Source: JBJMLO01 sp045805265 (GTDB lineage Bacteria; Actinomycetota; UBA4738; JACQTL01). From it: a DNA stretch of 64,000 nucleotides. Positions 9,018 to 17,135 of the stretch are shown here, piece after piece. The stretch is taken from positions 186,001-250,000 of the forward strand of contig JBJMLO010000024.1 in assembly GCA_045805265.1 (NCBI GenBank), in the 5' to 3' direction. How positions within the stretch are numbered: the first letter of the stretch is position 1; each line of letters begins with the position of its first letter. The translations under genes were made by a program, and so were the position numbers. The notes under the pieces were generated by a model. It was given only the letters and a program-made list of their open reading frames with translations. It was not told the origin of the DNA and searched no databases.

Positions 9018-9037
9018 CGAACAGGTGTTCGAGCATA
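9018..9037 (-). promoter_or_regulatory. LexA (SOS) box next to the -10 of the helicase gene
   Basis: CGAACAGGTGTTCG at 9018-9031 fits the Bacillus/actinobacterial LexA consensus CGAACRNRYGTTYG at every position. On the minus strand a TATGCT -10 hexamer occupies 9037-9032, immediately upstream of the box. The transcription start (about 9025) therefore falls inside the operator, the classic arrangement for LexA repression. The predicted leader to the helicase ATG is about 22 nt. Confidence 0.8.
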
Positions 9038-9145
9038 CAGCCGGACGCGCGTCGAGGGAAGGAGCCCTCCGTCGGGCCGGGGGTTTGCTGCCCGGGGCTC
9101 CGGGTACCGAGTGACTGCCCGTCCCGCGACCTCGGAGTGACGTCG

Positions 9146-10429
9146 ATGCATGCACCACGTCGAGCCGCAGCCCTCGCCGTTCCCTTCCTGGCCCTGGCCA
9201 TGGTGATCCAGCCGACCGCCGCGCCGGCGCTGGCCTCGCCCATTCCCATCGATCACGTCGTGGTGCTGATGCAGGAGAACCGGTCCTTCGATCACTACCT
9301 GGGACAGCTGCACTTCGAGGGGCAGCCCGATGCCGAGCCGGAGCCCCCGGGCGCCTCGAACCCCGACCCGACGAACCCCGACGGCCCGCCCATCAGGGCG
9401 TTCCACAAGACCACCTACTGCGAGGTGGCGGACCTCGACCACTCGTGGAACGGGGCGCATCGGGAGTACGACGGCGGCGCGATGGACGGGTTCACCGCGG
9501 CGAACGTCGATCCGCGCGACCCAACGGGGAGTCGCACGATGGGCTGGTACGACCGCCGGGACCTGCCCTTCTACTACGGCCTGAACTCCACGTTCGCCAC
9601 GAGCGACCGGTACTTCTCCTCGGTGCTGTCGCAGACGTTCCCGAACCGCTTCTACCTGCTGGCCGGCACCTCGTTCGGGCACATCCGCAACGATCTGCCG
9701 CCGCCGGACGGGTTCACCCAGAAGACGATCTTCGAGGAGCTCGACGCCGCGGGCATCAGCTGGAGGATCTACTACTCGCAGATCCCGTTCGCGGCCGAGT
9801 TCAGCTACGTCCGCGACCACGCCGCCGGGCACCTGTTCCCGATCAGCCAGTACTACACGGATGCCGCCAACGGCGACCTCCCGCATGTGTCGTACGTCGA
9901 TCCCATCTTCGAGGCGCCGGCCGACGTCGAGAACGACGAGCACCCGCCGTCGAACGTGCAGGTGGGGGAGCGGTTCGCCTCCGACGTGATCACCGCGCTG
10001 TTCCACAGCCCGAACTGGGGCTCCTCGGCGCTGTTCATGACCTACGACGAGAACGGCGGGTTCTACGACCACGTCGCCCCGCCGCCCGCTCCGGTCCCGG
10101 ACGGCATCCTGCCGATGCTCGAGGCGGGTGACGTCCCCGGCGCGTTCGACCGCTACGGGTTCCGGGTGCCGGCCGTGGTCGTCTCGCCGTACTCGCGGCC
10201 GCACTTCGTCTCGCACGTCGTGGACGACCACACCTCGATCCTGAAGTTCGTCGAGACGCGATTCGGGCTGCCCGCGCTCACCAACCGGGACGCGCAGGCG
10301 GACGGGATGCTGGGATTCTTCGACTTCTCCCACGCGTCGTTCGCCACGCCGCCGGCGCTGCCCCCCGCGCCGGTCGACCCCGCCCAGCTCGCCGCGTGCG
10401 CCACGGCACCGCCCAACGGCGGAATCTAG
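9146..10429 (+). CDS. Secreted phosphoesterase (phospholipase C / acid phosphatase AcpA family)
   Basis: A 427-residue exported protein. Residues 1-30 are a signal peptide (basic n-region, hydrophobic core, cleavage after APALA). The mature part has the PF04185 phosphoesterase motifs: MQENRSFDHYLG near residue 42, YDENGGFYDHV near 302 and a SPYSRPHFVSHVVDDHTS block near 350. The family hydrolyses phospholipids or phosphomonoesters outside the membrane, often releasing phosphate. The ATG at 9146 has a GGAG eight nt upstream. It is divergent from the SOS-regulated helicase and followed by a UPF0104 membrane protein. No PhoB-like box was recognised. Confidence 0.87.
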   Translation: MHAPRRAAALAVPFLALAMVIQPTAAPALASPIPIDHVVVLMQENRSFDHYLGQLHFEGQPDAEPEPPGASNPDPTNPDGPPIRAFHKTTYCEVADLDHSWNGAHREYDGGAMDGFTAANVDPRDPTGSRTMGWYDRRDLPFYYGLNSTFATSDRYFSSVLSQTFPNRFYLLAGTSFGHIRNDLPPPDGFTQKTIFEELDAAGISWRIYYSQIPFAAEFSYVRDHAAGHLFPISQYYTDAANGDLPHVSYVDPIFEAPADVENDEHPPSNVQVGERFASDVITALFHSPNWGSSALFMTYDENGGFYDHVAPPPAPVPDGILPMLEAGDVPGAFDRYGFRVPAVVVSPYSRPHFVSHVVDDHTSILKFVETRFGLPALTNRDAQADGMLGFFDFSHASFATPPALPPAPVDPAQLAACATAPPNGGI

Positions 10430-10480
10430 GCCCACTCCGTCATCGACGCGGGTTCGGCGGGTCGCTACGCTCGCACGAGC

Positions 10481-11608
10481 GTGAGTGAGGGCGGGCGATC
10501 GTTTCGGGCCAGGGCCTTCCGTGTCGTCCGCGTCGCGCTGTTCCCCGCGATCGTCGCCCTGGTGTTCGTGGGGATCCTGCCGAGGATCGCGGACCTCGAC
10601 CAGGTGTGGCGGGTCATCACCGGCATGTCGTCCACCGAGATCGCCGTGCTGGTGGTGCTGGCGCTGTGGAACCTCGTGACCTACTGGCCGATGCTGGTCG
10701 CCGCCATGCCCGGCCTGTCCCTCGGCCGGGCCGCGGTCGTCTGCCAGACCTCGACGACCGTCGCCATGACCGTGCCGGCCGGGGGCGCGATCGCGGTGGG
10801 GGTCTCGTACCGGATGTACACCTCATGGGGGTTCACCACCGGGCAGGTCGCGCTCTCCGCGATGGTCACGTTCGTCGCGAACATGTCCTTCAAGCTGCTG
10901 CTGCCGGCCGTCTCGCTGGCCGCGCTGGCGGCGACCGGCGGCACGACGGCCGACGAGCTGCCCGGGGCGGTGGCCGGGGTGGCCGTGTTCCTGGCGGCCT
11001 TCGCGGTGCTCGCCCTCGCCCTGCGCAGCGAGCGGTTCGCGCGGGGGATCGGGGCCCTGGCGGGACGCGTGGCCGCGCCGTACCTCCGGCTGGTCGGCCG
11101 GCCCCCGGCGCCGGCGTGGGGGCAGTCGGCCGCGCGGTTCCGGGGCCGGATCGTCGGGCTCTTCCGGTCGAGGGGCGCGATGCTCGCGGCGGCCGAGCTC
11201 GTGAGCCAACTCTCCGTGTTCCTCGTGCTCCTCGCCGCCGTCCGGTTCACGGGCACGCCGGAGCGCGTGGTCACGTGGGCCGAGGTCCTCGCCGTGTTCG
11301 CCTTCGTCCGGCTGGCCACGGCCATGCCGATCGTCCCGGGGAACGTGGGGATCGCCGAGCTCGGCTACATCGGCGGCCTGGTGCTAGCCGGGGGGAGCCG
11401 GCCGCAGGTCGTCGCCGCGGTGCTCGTGTTCCGCTTCCTCACGTACTTCGCGCAGATCCCGGTGGGCGGGCTGACCTACCTGGTCTGGCGGCGCCGGCGC
11501 CGGTGGCTGGTTGCGCCGGAGGAACGCCGGGAGGAACACGCCGAGGGGACGGAACCGGCGCGCGACGCCGCGCCCGACGCGCGCGAGCGCGAAGGGCACC
11601 CGGCCTAG
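10481..11608 (+). CDS. UPF0104 / lysylphosphatidylglycerol-synthase-type transmembrane protein
   Basis: A 375-residue membrane protein with about eight helices matching the LPG_synthase_TM (UPF0104) family, including the VPAGGAIAVGVSYRMY loop near residue 100 and the IVPGNVGIAELGYIGGL motif near 290. It has no C-terminal aminoacyl-transferase domain. The GTG at 10481 is preceded by TACGCT ending 9 nt upstream, so it is probably leaderless. The last 225 bp overlap the convergent cytidylyltransferase/CDP-alcohol transferase gene; the final 35 or so residues are a charged tail. Stand-alone members are often next to glycolipid or phospholipid genes and may move a lipid head group or a solute. The role here is unknown. 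Confidence 0.82.
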   Translation: MSEGGRSFRARAFRVVRVALFPAIVALVFVGILPRIADLDQVWRVITGMSSTEIAVLVVLALWNLVTYWPMLVAAMPGLSLGRAAVVCQTSTTVAMTVPAGGAIAVGVSYRMYTSWGFTTGQVALSAMVTFVANMSFKLLLPAVSLAALAATGGTTADELPGAVAGVAVFLAAFAVLALALRSERFARGIGALAGRVAAPYLRLVGRPPAPAWGQSAARFRGRIVGLFRSRGAMLAAAELVSQLSVFLVLLAAVRFTGTPERVVTWAEVLAVFAFVRLATAMPIVPGNVGIAELGYIGGLVLAGGSRPQVVAAVLVFRFLTYFAQIPVGGLTYLVWRRRRRWLVAPEERREEHAEGTEPARDAAPDAREREGHPA

Positions 11609-12967
11609 GATGCTGATCGCGTAGGCCGCCGTCCCCGCGCCGAGCGCGATCCAGGGCTGGCCGGCGACCGACAGCCCGGCCACGATCAGGAGCCGGACGT
11701 CCCGGCTCCCCAGCACCACGAGCAGCGGGCGGCGGCCGGTCGGCGGGACCTCGAAGACCTGGAAGGGCTTGCGCACCGCAAGGTGGACGAGCGGCCACGC
11801 CAGCACGGTCGCGCCGATGATCAGCGTCCGGAACAGCCGCGAGGGGTCGTCCCACAGCCAGAGGCCGAGCCCGGCCACGATGGCCGCGTCGACCATCCGG
11901 TCCAGCAGGTCGTCGAGCAGCGCGCCCCGCTCCGTGGTCCGCCACTGCAGGCGAGCCGTCTCGCCGTCGACGCCGTCGAGCATCGACGCCGCCTGGACGA
12001 AGACCCCTCCCACCACCGCGCGGGACGCCGAGAGCGACCAGGCCGCCCACAGCCCCACGAGCGCCGTGAAGAGCGAGAACACGGCGGGTGGGATCCGGGC
12101 CGCGGAGACGGCCATCGTGAGGCGCGTCGAGATGGGCCGGTTCAGCCACCGGGAGACCGGGCCGTCGCTGCCCTTCGACAGCGAGTGGCGCACCCGCTGC
12201 TTGGCGAGGCGCAGGTCGTCTGGGGTGTCGATGTCCTGCCACCAGCCATCCGAGGGCAGGCGCACGGCCTGGATCGGCACCGAGCGACCGAGCGTGGTCA
12301 CGGCGGCGGCCAGCGAGTGGTCCCCCGCAGCCGAGGAAGCCCGATAGGCGGCGAAGACCCGGTTGTCCAGGAGGAACGCGCCGCAGTCGATCGCCGGGTC
12401 GGGCAGGGACTTGCCGAAGGCGGTGATCCGGTCGTCCTCGACGCTCACCCGCGTGCCCTCGCCCCAGGCCTCCGGGTCCGGCGACTCGTCGATGAGCGCG
12501 GCCGGCCCCCCGGCCTCCGCCAGCGGAACGAGCCCGCGTATTGAGAAGGCGTGGTCGCCGCAGAGGAGCAGGAACGCCCGCTCGCCCCGGAGGCGTGGCT
12601 CGGCCGCCGCGAGCGAGGCCCCGTTCCCGGCCTCCCACCCCTCGGCCCGGACCACCTCGACGTCGCCGCCCGCAAGCCGCGCCGCCGCCCCGACCTCGTC
12701 GGCCTGGTACCCGACCATCACCACGATGCGCTCGACGCCGGCGTCGCGCAGGGTCCGGACGGCCCGCTCCACCAGGGGCACTCCGCCCAGCGGCATCAGG
12801 GCCTTGGAGCGACCGCTGGTCAGGCCGGACAGGCGCTCGGACCGGCCCGCAGCGAGCACCACGCCCACCGCGGGGACGCCCCGTGCGTCGCTGCCCCACT
12901 CCGACGATCGAACCCCCGAACGTGACTGGATGGCGGCCCCTCCCTGTCCTCCCGGGCAACAAAGCAT
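11384..12967 (-). CDS. Bifunctional inositol-1-phosphate cytidylyltransferase / CDP-alcohol phosphatidyltransferase (IPCT-DIPPS type)
   Basis: A fusion of about 527 residues from ATG 12967 (494 from the GTG at 12868). Residues about 35-255 are a nucleotidyltransferase with VGVVLAAGRSERLSG, SKALMPLGGVPLVER, LLCGDHA and WWQDIDTPDDL. Residues about 270-485 are a membrane CDP-alcohol phosphotransferase whose DGVDGETAR opens the complete DGx2DGx2ARx8Gx3Dx3D motif (residues 331-356). This order matches the IPCT/DIPPS enzymes that make di-myo-inositol phosphate in thermophiles and Rubrobacter; another polar head-group pathway is possible. No good ribosome site marks the start. The 3' end overlaps the convergent UPF0104 gene by 225 bp, and the last 41 residues look non-domain. 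Confidence 0.78.
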   Translation of the reverse strand: MLCCPGGQGGAAIQSRSGVRSSEWGSDARGVPAVGVVLAAGRSERLSGLTSGRSKALMPLGGVPLVERAVRTLRDAGVERIVVMVGYQADEVGAAARLAGGDVEVVRAEGWEAGNGASLAAAEPRLRGERAFLLLCGDHAFSIRGLVPLAEAGGPAALIDESPDPEAWGEGTRVSVEDDRITAFGKSLPDPAIDCGAFLLDNRVFAAYRASSAAGDHSLAAAVTTLGRSVPIQAVRLPSDGWWQDIDTPDDLRLAKQRVRHSLSKGSDGPVSRWLNRPISTRLTMAVSAARIPPAVFSLFTALVGLWAAWSLSASRAVVGGVFVQAASMLDGVDGETARLQWRTTERGALLDDLLDRMVDAAIVAGLGLWLWDDPSRLFRTLIIGATVLAWPLVHLAVRKPFQVFEVPPTGRRPLLVVLGSRDVRLLIVAGLSVAGQPWIALGAGTAAYAISILGRVPFALARVGRGVARRFRPLGVFLPAFLRRNQPPAPAPPDQVGQPAHRDLREVREEAEHEHRGDDLRPAPPG

Positions 12968-13055
12968 GACGGCGGCGTGTTCCCGTCGCAAGCATGCTTC
13001 GCTCTCCGGCGGTGCGACAGCGGTGTGGCGAATCTGTCGCCACGTTTCTGTCCCA

Positions 13056-13640
13056 TCATCGTCCCTTGCCGGCAGCAAACCATGCAAGTCGGAACAGCTT
13101 CGCCAGGTCGGCGACCTGGTAGTGGGCGTTGAGCCCGCTGGGATTCGGAAGCAGCCAGACGGCGGCGCCGGCCAGGTCGCCGTCCTGGTGGCCGACGGCC
13201 GCGGCGGGACTGTCGAACGCCGTCCGATAGGCCGTCAGCCCGAGGAACGCGACCATGCGTGGCCGGAACCGGCGGACCTTCGCCTCCAGTCGTCCCGCGC
13301 CCTCTCGGAGCTCGTGGCGCTCCAGCCGGTCGGCGGTCGCGGTGGCCCGCTCGACGAGGTTCGTGATGCCGACCCCGAGCCTCGGGAGCTCGCCTTCCTC
13401 GAACGGCGACAGGACCCGGTTCGTGATCCCGGCGGCGTGGAGCACGGGCCAGAACCGGTTGCCGGGACGGGCGAAGTGGTGCCCCACGGCACCGGAATAC
13501 AGGCCCGGGTTGATGCCCGAGAACAGCATCCGGAGGCCGGGACCGATGACATCCGGAACGGTCCGGTTCTCCGCCGCCGCGATCTGCTCACGGGTCGGCC
13601 GCCACGGCCGGGGAGGGGAGCCTGCGTCGCGGCGGGGCAT
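13056..13640 (-). CDS. mug: G/U mismatch-specific uracil-DNA glycosylase
   Basis: A 194-residue Mug/TDG-family glycosylase. It has the family active-site segment LFSGINPGLYSG near residue 40, HHFARPGNRFWPVLHAAG following it, the TNLVERAT loop and the C-terminal LPNPSGLNAH motif. It excises uracil or other damaged pyrimidines opposite G in base excision repair. The ATG at 13640 has a TAGCCT hexamer ending 10 nt upstream. It is divergent from an Fpg/Nei glycosylase with only 30 bp between the start codons. The same-strand IPCT-like gene begins about 90 bp downstream of its stop. Confidence 0.9.
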   Translation of the reverse strand: MPRRDAGSPPRPWRPTREQIAAAENRTVPDVIGPGLRMLFSGINPGLYSGAVGHHFARPGNRFWPVLHAAGITNRVLSPFEEGELPRLGVGITNLVERATATADRLERHELREGAGRLEAKVRRFRPRMVAFLGLTAYRTAFDSPAAAVGHQDGDLAGAAVWLLPNPSGLNAHYQVADLAKLFRLAWFAAGKGR

Positions 13641-13650
13641 GGCAGTGCCG

Positions 13651-13660
13651 AGGCTACAGT
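13651..13660. promoter_or_regulatory. Overlapping divergent -10 hexamers of mug and nei/fpg
   Basis: In the 30-bp gap between the two start codons, TACAGT (plus strand, 13655-13660) and TAGCCT (minus strand, 13656-13651) overlap by two bases. Each ends 10 nt from its ATG. Both genes would be leaderless, and polymerase could occupy only one direction at a time. Confidence 0.55.
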
Positions 13661-13670
13661 GTCGGTCGCC

Positions 13671-14576
13671 ATGCCCGAGCTTCCGGAGGTCCAGGCGCTC
13701 GCCGAGCGACTGGACGAGATGCTGTCCGGCTCCGCCTTCGCCGGCGCGGTTCCGTTCGCGTTCTCCGCGCTGAAGACGTTCGACCCGCCGCCCGAGTCGC
13801 TCGTCGGCCGCGTCGTGGGCCGGGTCGGACGCCGCGGGAAGTTCCTGGTGTTCGAGTTCGACGGCGATGGCGGGGAAACACCCTCGGCCGGGGAGGAACC
13901 GGGGACCTTCCGGGCCGCCGACACCGTGTCGCCCCGGCCCCGGATGCTGCTGCACCTGTCGCAGGCCGGGCGGCCCGAGATCGAGCCGGCGCCGAAGACC
14001 ACGCGGCCCAGGGGCGCCGTCGTGCGCCTGGGCTTCGAGGGGCGTCCGGCCGTGCTGATCAAGGAGTACGGCACCGAGCGAAAGGCCGGCTGGTGGGTGC
14101 TCGCGCCGGGCGATCCGGGGCCGCTCGCCAAGCTCGGCCCGGAGCCGGACTCCGGGGAGTTCGCCCGTCTGGTCCGGACCGGGGACGATCGCCGCCGGAT
14201 CCACACGATGCTCCGCGATCAGCGCACGGTCGCCGGGATCGGCCGGGGCTACTCCGACGACATCCTGCACCGGGCGGAGCTGTCGCCGTACGCGACGCTC
14301 GCCTCGCTCACCGAGGACCAGCGCGAGACGCTGCTCGACGCGGTCCGCGCCGTGCTGGAGGAGGCCCTCGATGTCGAACGGCGGCGGACGGGCGGCCTCC
14401 CGCCGAAGCTCGGCGAGCACTTCACGGTCCATGGCAGATACGGGACGCCGTGCCCCCGGTGCGGTGGGGACCTCCGCAGGGTCTCCTACGAGTCCCACGA
14501 GGTCACCTACTGCCCCCACTGCCAGACCGGCGGGAAGGTCCTCGCCGACCGCCGGCTGAGCCGCCTGCTGAAGTAG
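13671..14576 (+). CDS. Formamidopyrimidine-DNA glycosylase / endonuclease VIII family protein
   Basis: A 301-residue Fpg/Nei protein. The N-terminus is the invariant (M)PELPEV, in which the proline is the catalytic nucleophile and the glutamate assists. GRRGKFLVFEF near residue 50 carries the conserved lysine, the H2TH region contains IGRGYSDDILHRAELSPY, and a zinc finger C-P-R-C ... C-P-H-C closes the protein. It removes oxidised bases and cuts the strand. About 20 extra residues (GETPSAGEEPG region, about 65-85) are inserted in the N-terminal beta-domain. The usual finger arginine in an R-x-T/S context is replaced by SHEVTYC, so substrate choice (Fpg, Nei or Nei2 type) is uncertain. Confidence 0.88.
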   Translation: MPELPEVQALAERLDEMLSGSAFAGAVPFAFSALKTFDPPPESLVGRVVGRVGRRGKFLVFEFDGDGGETPSAGEEPGTFRAADTVSPRPRMLLHLSQAGRPEIEPAPKTTRPRGAVVRLGFEGRPAVLIKEYGTERKAGWWVLAPGDPGPLAKLGPEPDSGEFARLVRTGDDRRRIHTMLRDQRTVAGIGRGYSDDILHRAELSPYATLASLTEDQRETLLDAVRAVLEEALDVERRRTGGLPPKLGEHFTVHGRYGTPCPRCGGDLRRVSYESHEVTYCPHCQTGGKVLADRRLSRLLK

Positions 14577-14587
14577 CGGGTTCTGCC

Positions 14588-15508
14588 TCAGCGGCGAACC
14601 GGCGCGATGCCGAGGCCGTCGAGCCACGCGCCGGTGACCCGGGCGAAGCGCTCGGGATCCTCCAGCATGGGGATGTGCCCGAGCCCGTCGAGGACCTCGA
14701 ACGTCCAGTCCGGGCGGAGGTCGGCCAGGGCCTGCGTGGCCGAGAGCGGCACCAGCCGGTCGGCGTCGCCGCACAGCAGGAGCGTCGGCGCCCGCACCGC
14801 CCGCACCACCTCACGGAGCCGATCCGGGTCGGACAGGAGCTCGAGCATGGTCCGGGCCGATTCGAGGAATCCGGCATCGCGCTCGTCGTCGAGGTGCTCG
14901 CGGAGCTGCTCGACGTGTTCCGTCACCACTTCCTGCGGGATGCGCGAGGCGTCGACGCAGCACATCTGGAACACGTAGTCGACCATGCCCTCCGGACCGG
15001 CGGTCTCGCGGAACGTCCGGACCAGCTGTTCCCCGACCCCGGGCGTCGAGTACGCGGCGAACGTCTGGGTCACGAGTGGATCGGCCTCGCCGACCGACGG
15101 CAGGGCCGCGTCGACGAGCACCAGTGCCGCCACTCGCTCCGGCGCCGCGGCGGCCTCCAGCATGGAGATGAGCCCGCCCAGGGAGTTCCCCGCCAGCACG
15201 ACGGGCCCGTCCGCCTTCGCCTCGAGGAACGCGTCGAGCAGCTCGCGGTTGGCGTCGATCGAGGACGCGCGCCCGGCCCGGGGGGTCCGCCCGTGCCCGG
15301 CGAGGTCCGGCGCGAGCACCCGGCCCCGCGCCGCCAGCAGCGGTGCCGCCAGCGTCCAGTTCAGCGCCGAGCCGCCCAGCCCGTGCACGAGCACGAAGGT
15401 CGCGTCGCCCTGCCCCTCCCATTCCAGGAAGTGCACGGGGATGTCCAACTCGATGGTGTCCGACCGGCGCCCGGAAACGGCCACGGTCTGATGTGGGGGG
15501 CTTGTCAT
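14588..15508 (-). CDS. Alpha/beta-fold hydrolase
   Basis: A 306-residue alpha/beta hydrolase. It shows the oxyanion HGLGGSALNW, the nucleophile elbow GNSLGG near residue 110, the acid in LCGDADRLVP near 245 and the histidine in GLGHIPMLEDPERF near 275. The ATG at 15508 has a TAGCAT hexamer 7 nt upstream and matches the leaderless pattern; an in-frame ATG at 15550 would put that promoter inside the gene. The substrate cannot be deduced; the sequence is of the ester/epoxide/C-C hydrolase type. It is convergent with the Fpg/Nei gene and lies downstream of fumarase on the same strand. Confidence 0.85.
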   Translation of the reverse strand: MTSPPHQTVAVSGRRSDTIELDIPVHFLEWEGQGDATFVLVHGLGGSALNWTLAAPLLAARGRVLAPDLAGHGRTPRAGRASSIDANRELLDAFLEAKADGPVVLAGNSLGGLISMLEAAAAPERVAALVLVDAALPSVGEADPLVTQTFAAYSTPGVGEQLVRTFRETAGPEGMVDYVFQMCCVDASRIPQEVVTEHVEQLREHLDDERDAGFLESARTMLELLSDPDRLREVVRAVRAPTLLLCGDADRLVPLSATQALADLRPDWTFEVLDGLGHIPMLEDPERFARVTGAWLDGLGIAPVRR

Positions 15509-15568
15509 CCCCGGGATGCTACCCGCGGCCGCGGGCGAGGAATGCCTCATCGCCTCGGGCGGGCGGAA

Positions 15569-16972
15569 TCAGTCCGGGCGGACCATCTTCTCCGGGACCA
15601 CCGCCGCGTCGTACTCCTCCTCGGTGAGGTAGCCGAGCTCGAGGGCCGCCTGCTTGAGCGTGGTGCCCTCGTGGTGGGCCTTCTTGGCGATCTCCGCGGC
15701 CTTGTCGTAGCCGATCGACGGGGACAGCGCCGTCACCAGCATCAGGGAGTTGCCGACCAGCTCGGCGATGCGCTGGCGGTTCGGCTTGATGCCCTCGACG
15801 CAGAACTTCCGGAAGGTCCGGCAGGCGTCGGCCAGGATGTTCGTCGAGTGCAGGAAGTTCCGGACCATGACCGGCTTGAACACGTTGAGCTCGAAGTTGC
15901 CCTGCGAGCCGGCGAACCCGACGGCCGCGTCGTTGCCGAAGACCTGGACGCACACCATGGTCATGGCCTCGGACTGGGTCGGATTGACCTTGCCCGGCAT
16001 GATCGACGACCCGGGCTCGTTCTCGGGCAGCTCCAGCTCGCCGAGCCCGCTCCGGGGGCCGCTGCCCAGCCACCGGACGTCGTTCGCGATCTTCATCAGC
16101 GACGCGGCCAGCGTCTTCAGCGCCCCGTGGGCGAACACCATCGAGTCGTGCGACGCCAGCGCGGCGAAGAAGTTCGGCGCGGCGACGAACGGCAGCCCGG
16201 TGAGCTCCGCGATCTTCGCGGCGGCGTGGTCGCCGAACCCGTCCGGCGAGTTCAGGCCGGTCCCGACCGCCGTCCCCCCGATCGCCAGCTGGTACAGCCC
16301 GGGCAGGGTCGAGTCGATGTTGGCCAGGTCCGCGTCGAGCTGCGCCACGTACCCGGAGAACTCCTGTCCCAGCGTCAGGGGCACGGCGTCCTGGAGGTGG
16401 GTGCGGCCGATCTTCACGATGTCGTCGAACTCCTCCGCCTTGCGCTGCAACGCGTCCCGCAGCTCGCGCACGGCGGGGACCAACCGCCGGACCACCGCGG
16501 TGGCCGCGGCGACGTTCATCGCCGTCGGGAACGTGTCGTTCGACGACTGCGACATGTTCACGTCGTCGTTGGGGTGGACCGGCCGCTTCGACCCCTGCTC
16601 GCCGCCCGCGAGCTCGATGGCCCGGTTCGAGATGACCTCGTTGGCGTTCATGTTGGACTGCGTGCCGCTGCCGGTCTGCCACACGTACAGCGGGAAGTGA
16701 TCGTCGAGCTTGCCCTCGATGACCTCGTCCGCGGCCCGCACGATCAGCGCGGCCTTCTCGGGTGAGAGCTTGCCGATCTCCTCGTTGACCAGCGCGGCGG
16801 CCTTCTTCAGCACGCCGAACGCCCGGACCACCTCGACCGGCATGCGGTCGTCCCCGATCGAGAAGTGGTGCAGCGACCGCTGGGTCTGCGCTCCCCAGTA
16901 CCGGTCGGCGGGGACCTCGATCGCCCCCATGCTGTCGGTCTCGCTCCGGGTCGACCCCTGGTGCTCGGTCAT
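15569..16972 (-). CDS. fumC: Class II fumarate hydratase
   Basis: A 467-residue class II fumarase, of normal family length. The signature GSSIMPGKVNPTQSEA is present near residue 320, with TGSGTQSNMNANEVISNRA near 130 and GRTHLQDAVPLTLGQE near 180. It interconverts fumarate and malate in the TCA cycle in the cytoplasm. A GGAG element lies about 10 nt before the ATG, and a TAGGAT hexamer at 17032-17027 may be its -10. It is divergent from a tag-like glycosylase gene and about 60 bp upstream of the hydrolase on the same strand. Confidence 0.95.
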   Translation of the reverse strand: MTEHQGSTRSETDSMGAIEVPADRYWGAQTQRSLHHFSIGDDRMPVEVVRAFGVLKKAAALVNEEIGKLSPEKAALIVRAADEVIEGKLDDHFPLYVWQTGSGTQSNMNANEVISNRAIELAGGEQGSKRPVHPNDDVNMSQSSNDTFPTAMNVAAATAVVRRLVPAVRELRDALQRKAEEFDDIVKIGRTHLQDAVPLTLGQEFSGYVAQLDADLANIDSTLPGLYQLAIGGTAVGTGLNSPDGFGDHAAAKIAELTGLPFVAAPNFFAALASHDSMVFAHGALKTLAASLMKIANDVRWLGSGPRSGLGELELPENEPGSSIMPGKVNPTQSEAMTMVCVQVFGNDAAVGFAGSQGNFELNVFKPVMVRNFLHSTNILADACRTFRKFCVEGIKPNRQRIAELVGNSLMLVTALSPSIGYDKAAEIAKKAHHEGTTLKQAALELGYLTEEEYDAAVVPEKMVRPD

Positions 16973-17135
16973 CGTGGTCTGCTCCTTCGGGCGGGGTGGG
17001 CGAGCCGGGCTGCGGCCCGCACCGGAATCCTACGGATCGGCGGGCGTGGCGGGCCGTGAGCCACCGGTGCAGGATGTCGAATCGCGGCGGTCTCGTTCGT
17101 CGTCAGGTGGGGGGCATGGACATCGGGAGGTGGGC

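Noticed and set aside
9004..9036. Upstream ATG start (9036) for the helicase
   Set aside because: That ATG lies within the -10 hexamer and before the LexA box, so it would not be in the mRNA.
12990..12999. AAGCATGCTT palindrome upstream of the IPCT-like gene
   Set aside because: A single 10-bp palindrome with no promoter element next to it is not enough for an operator call.
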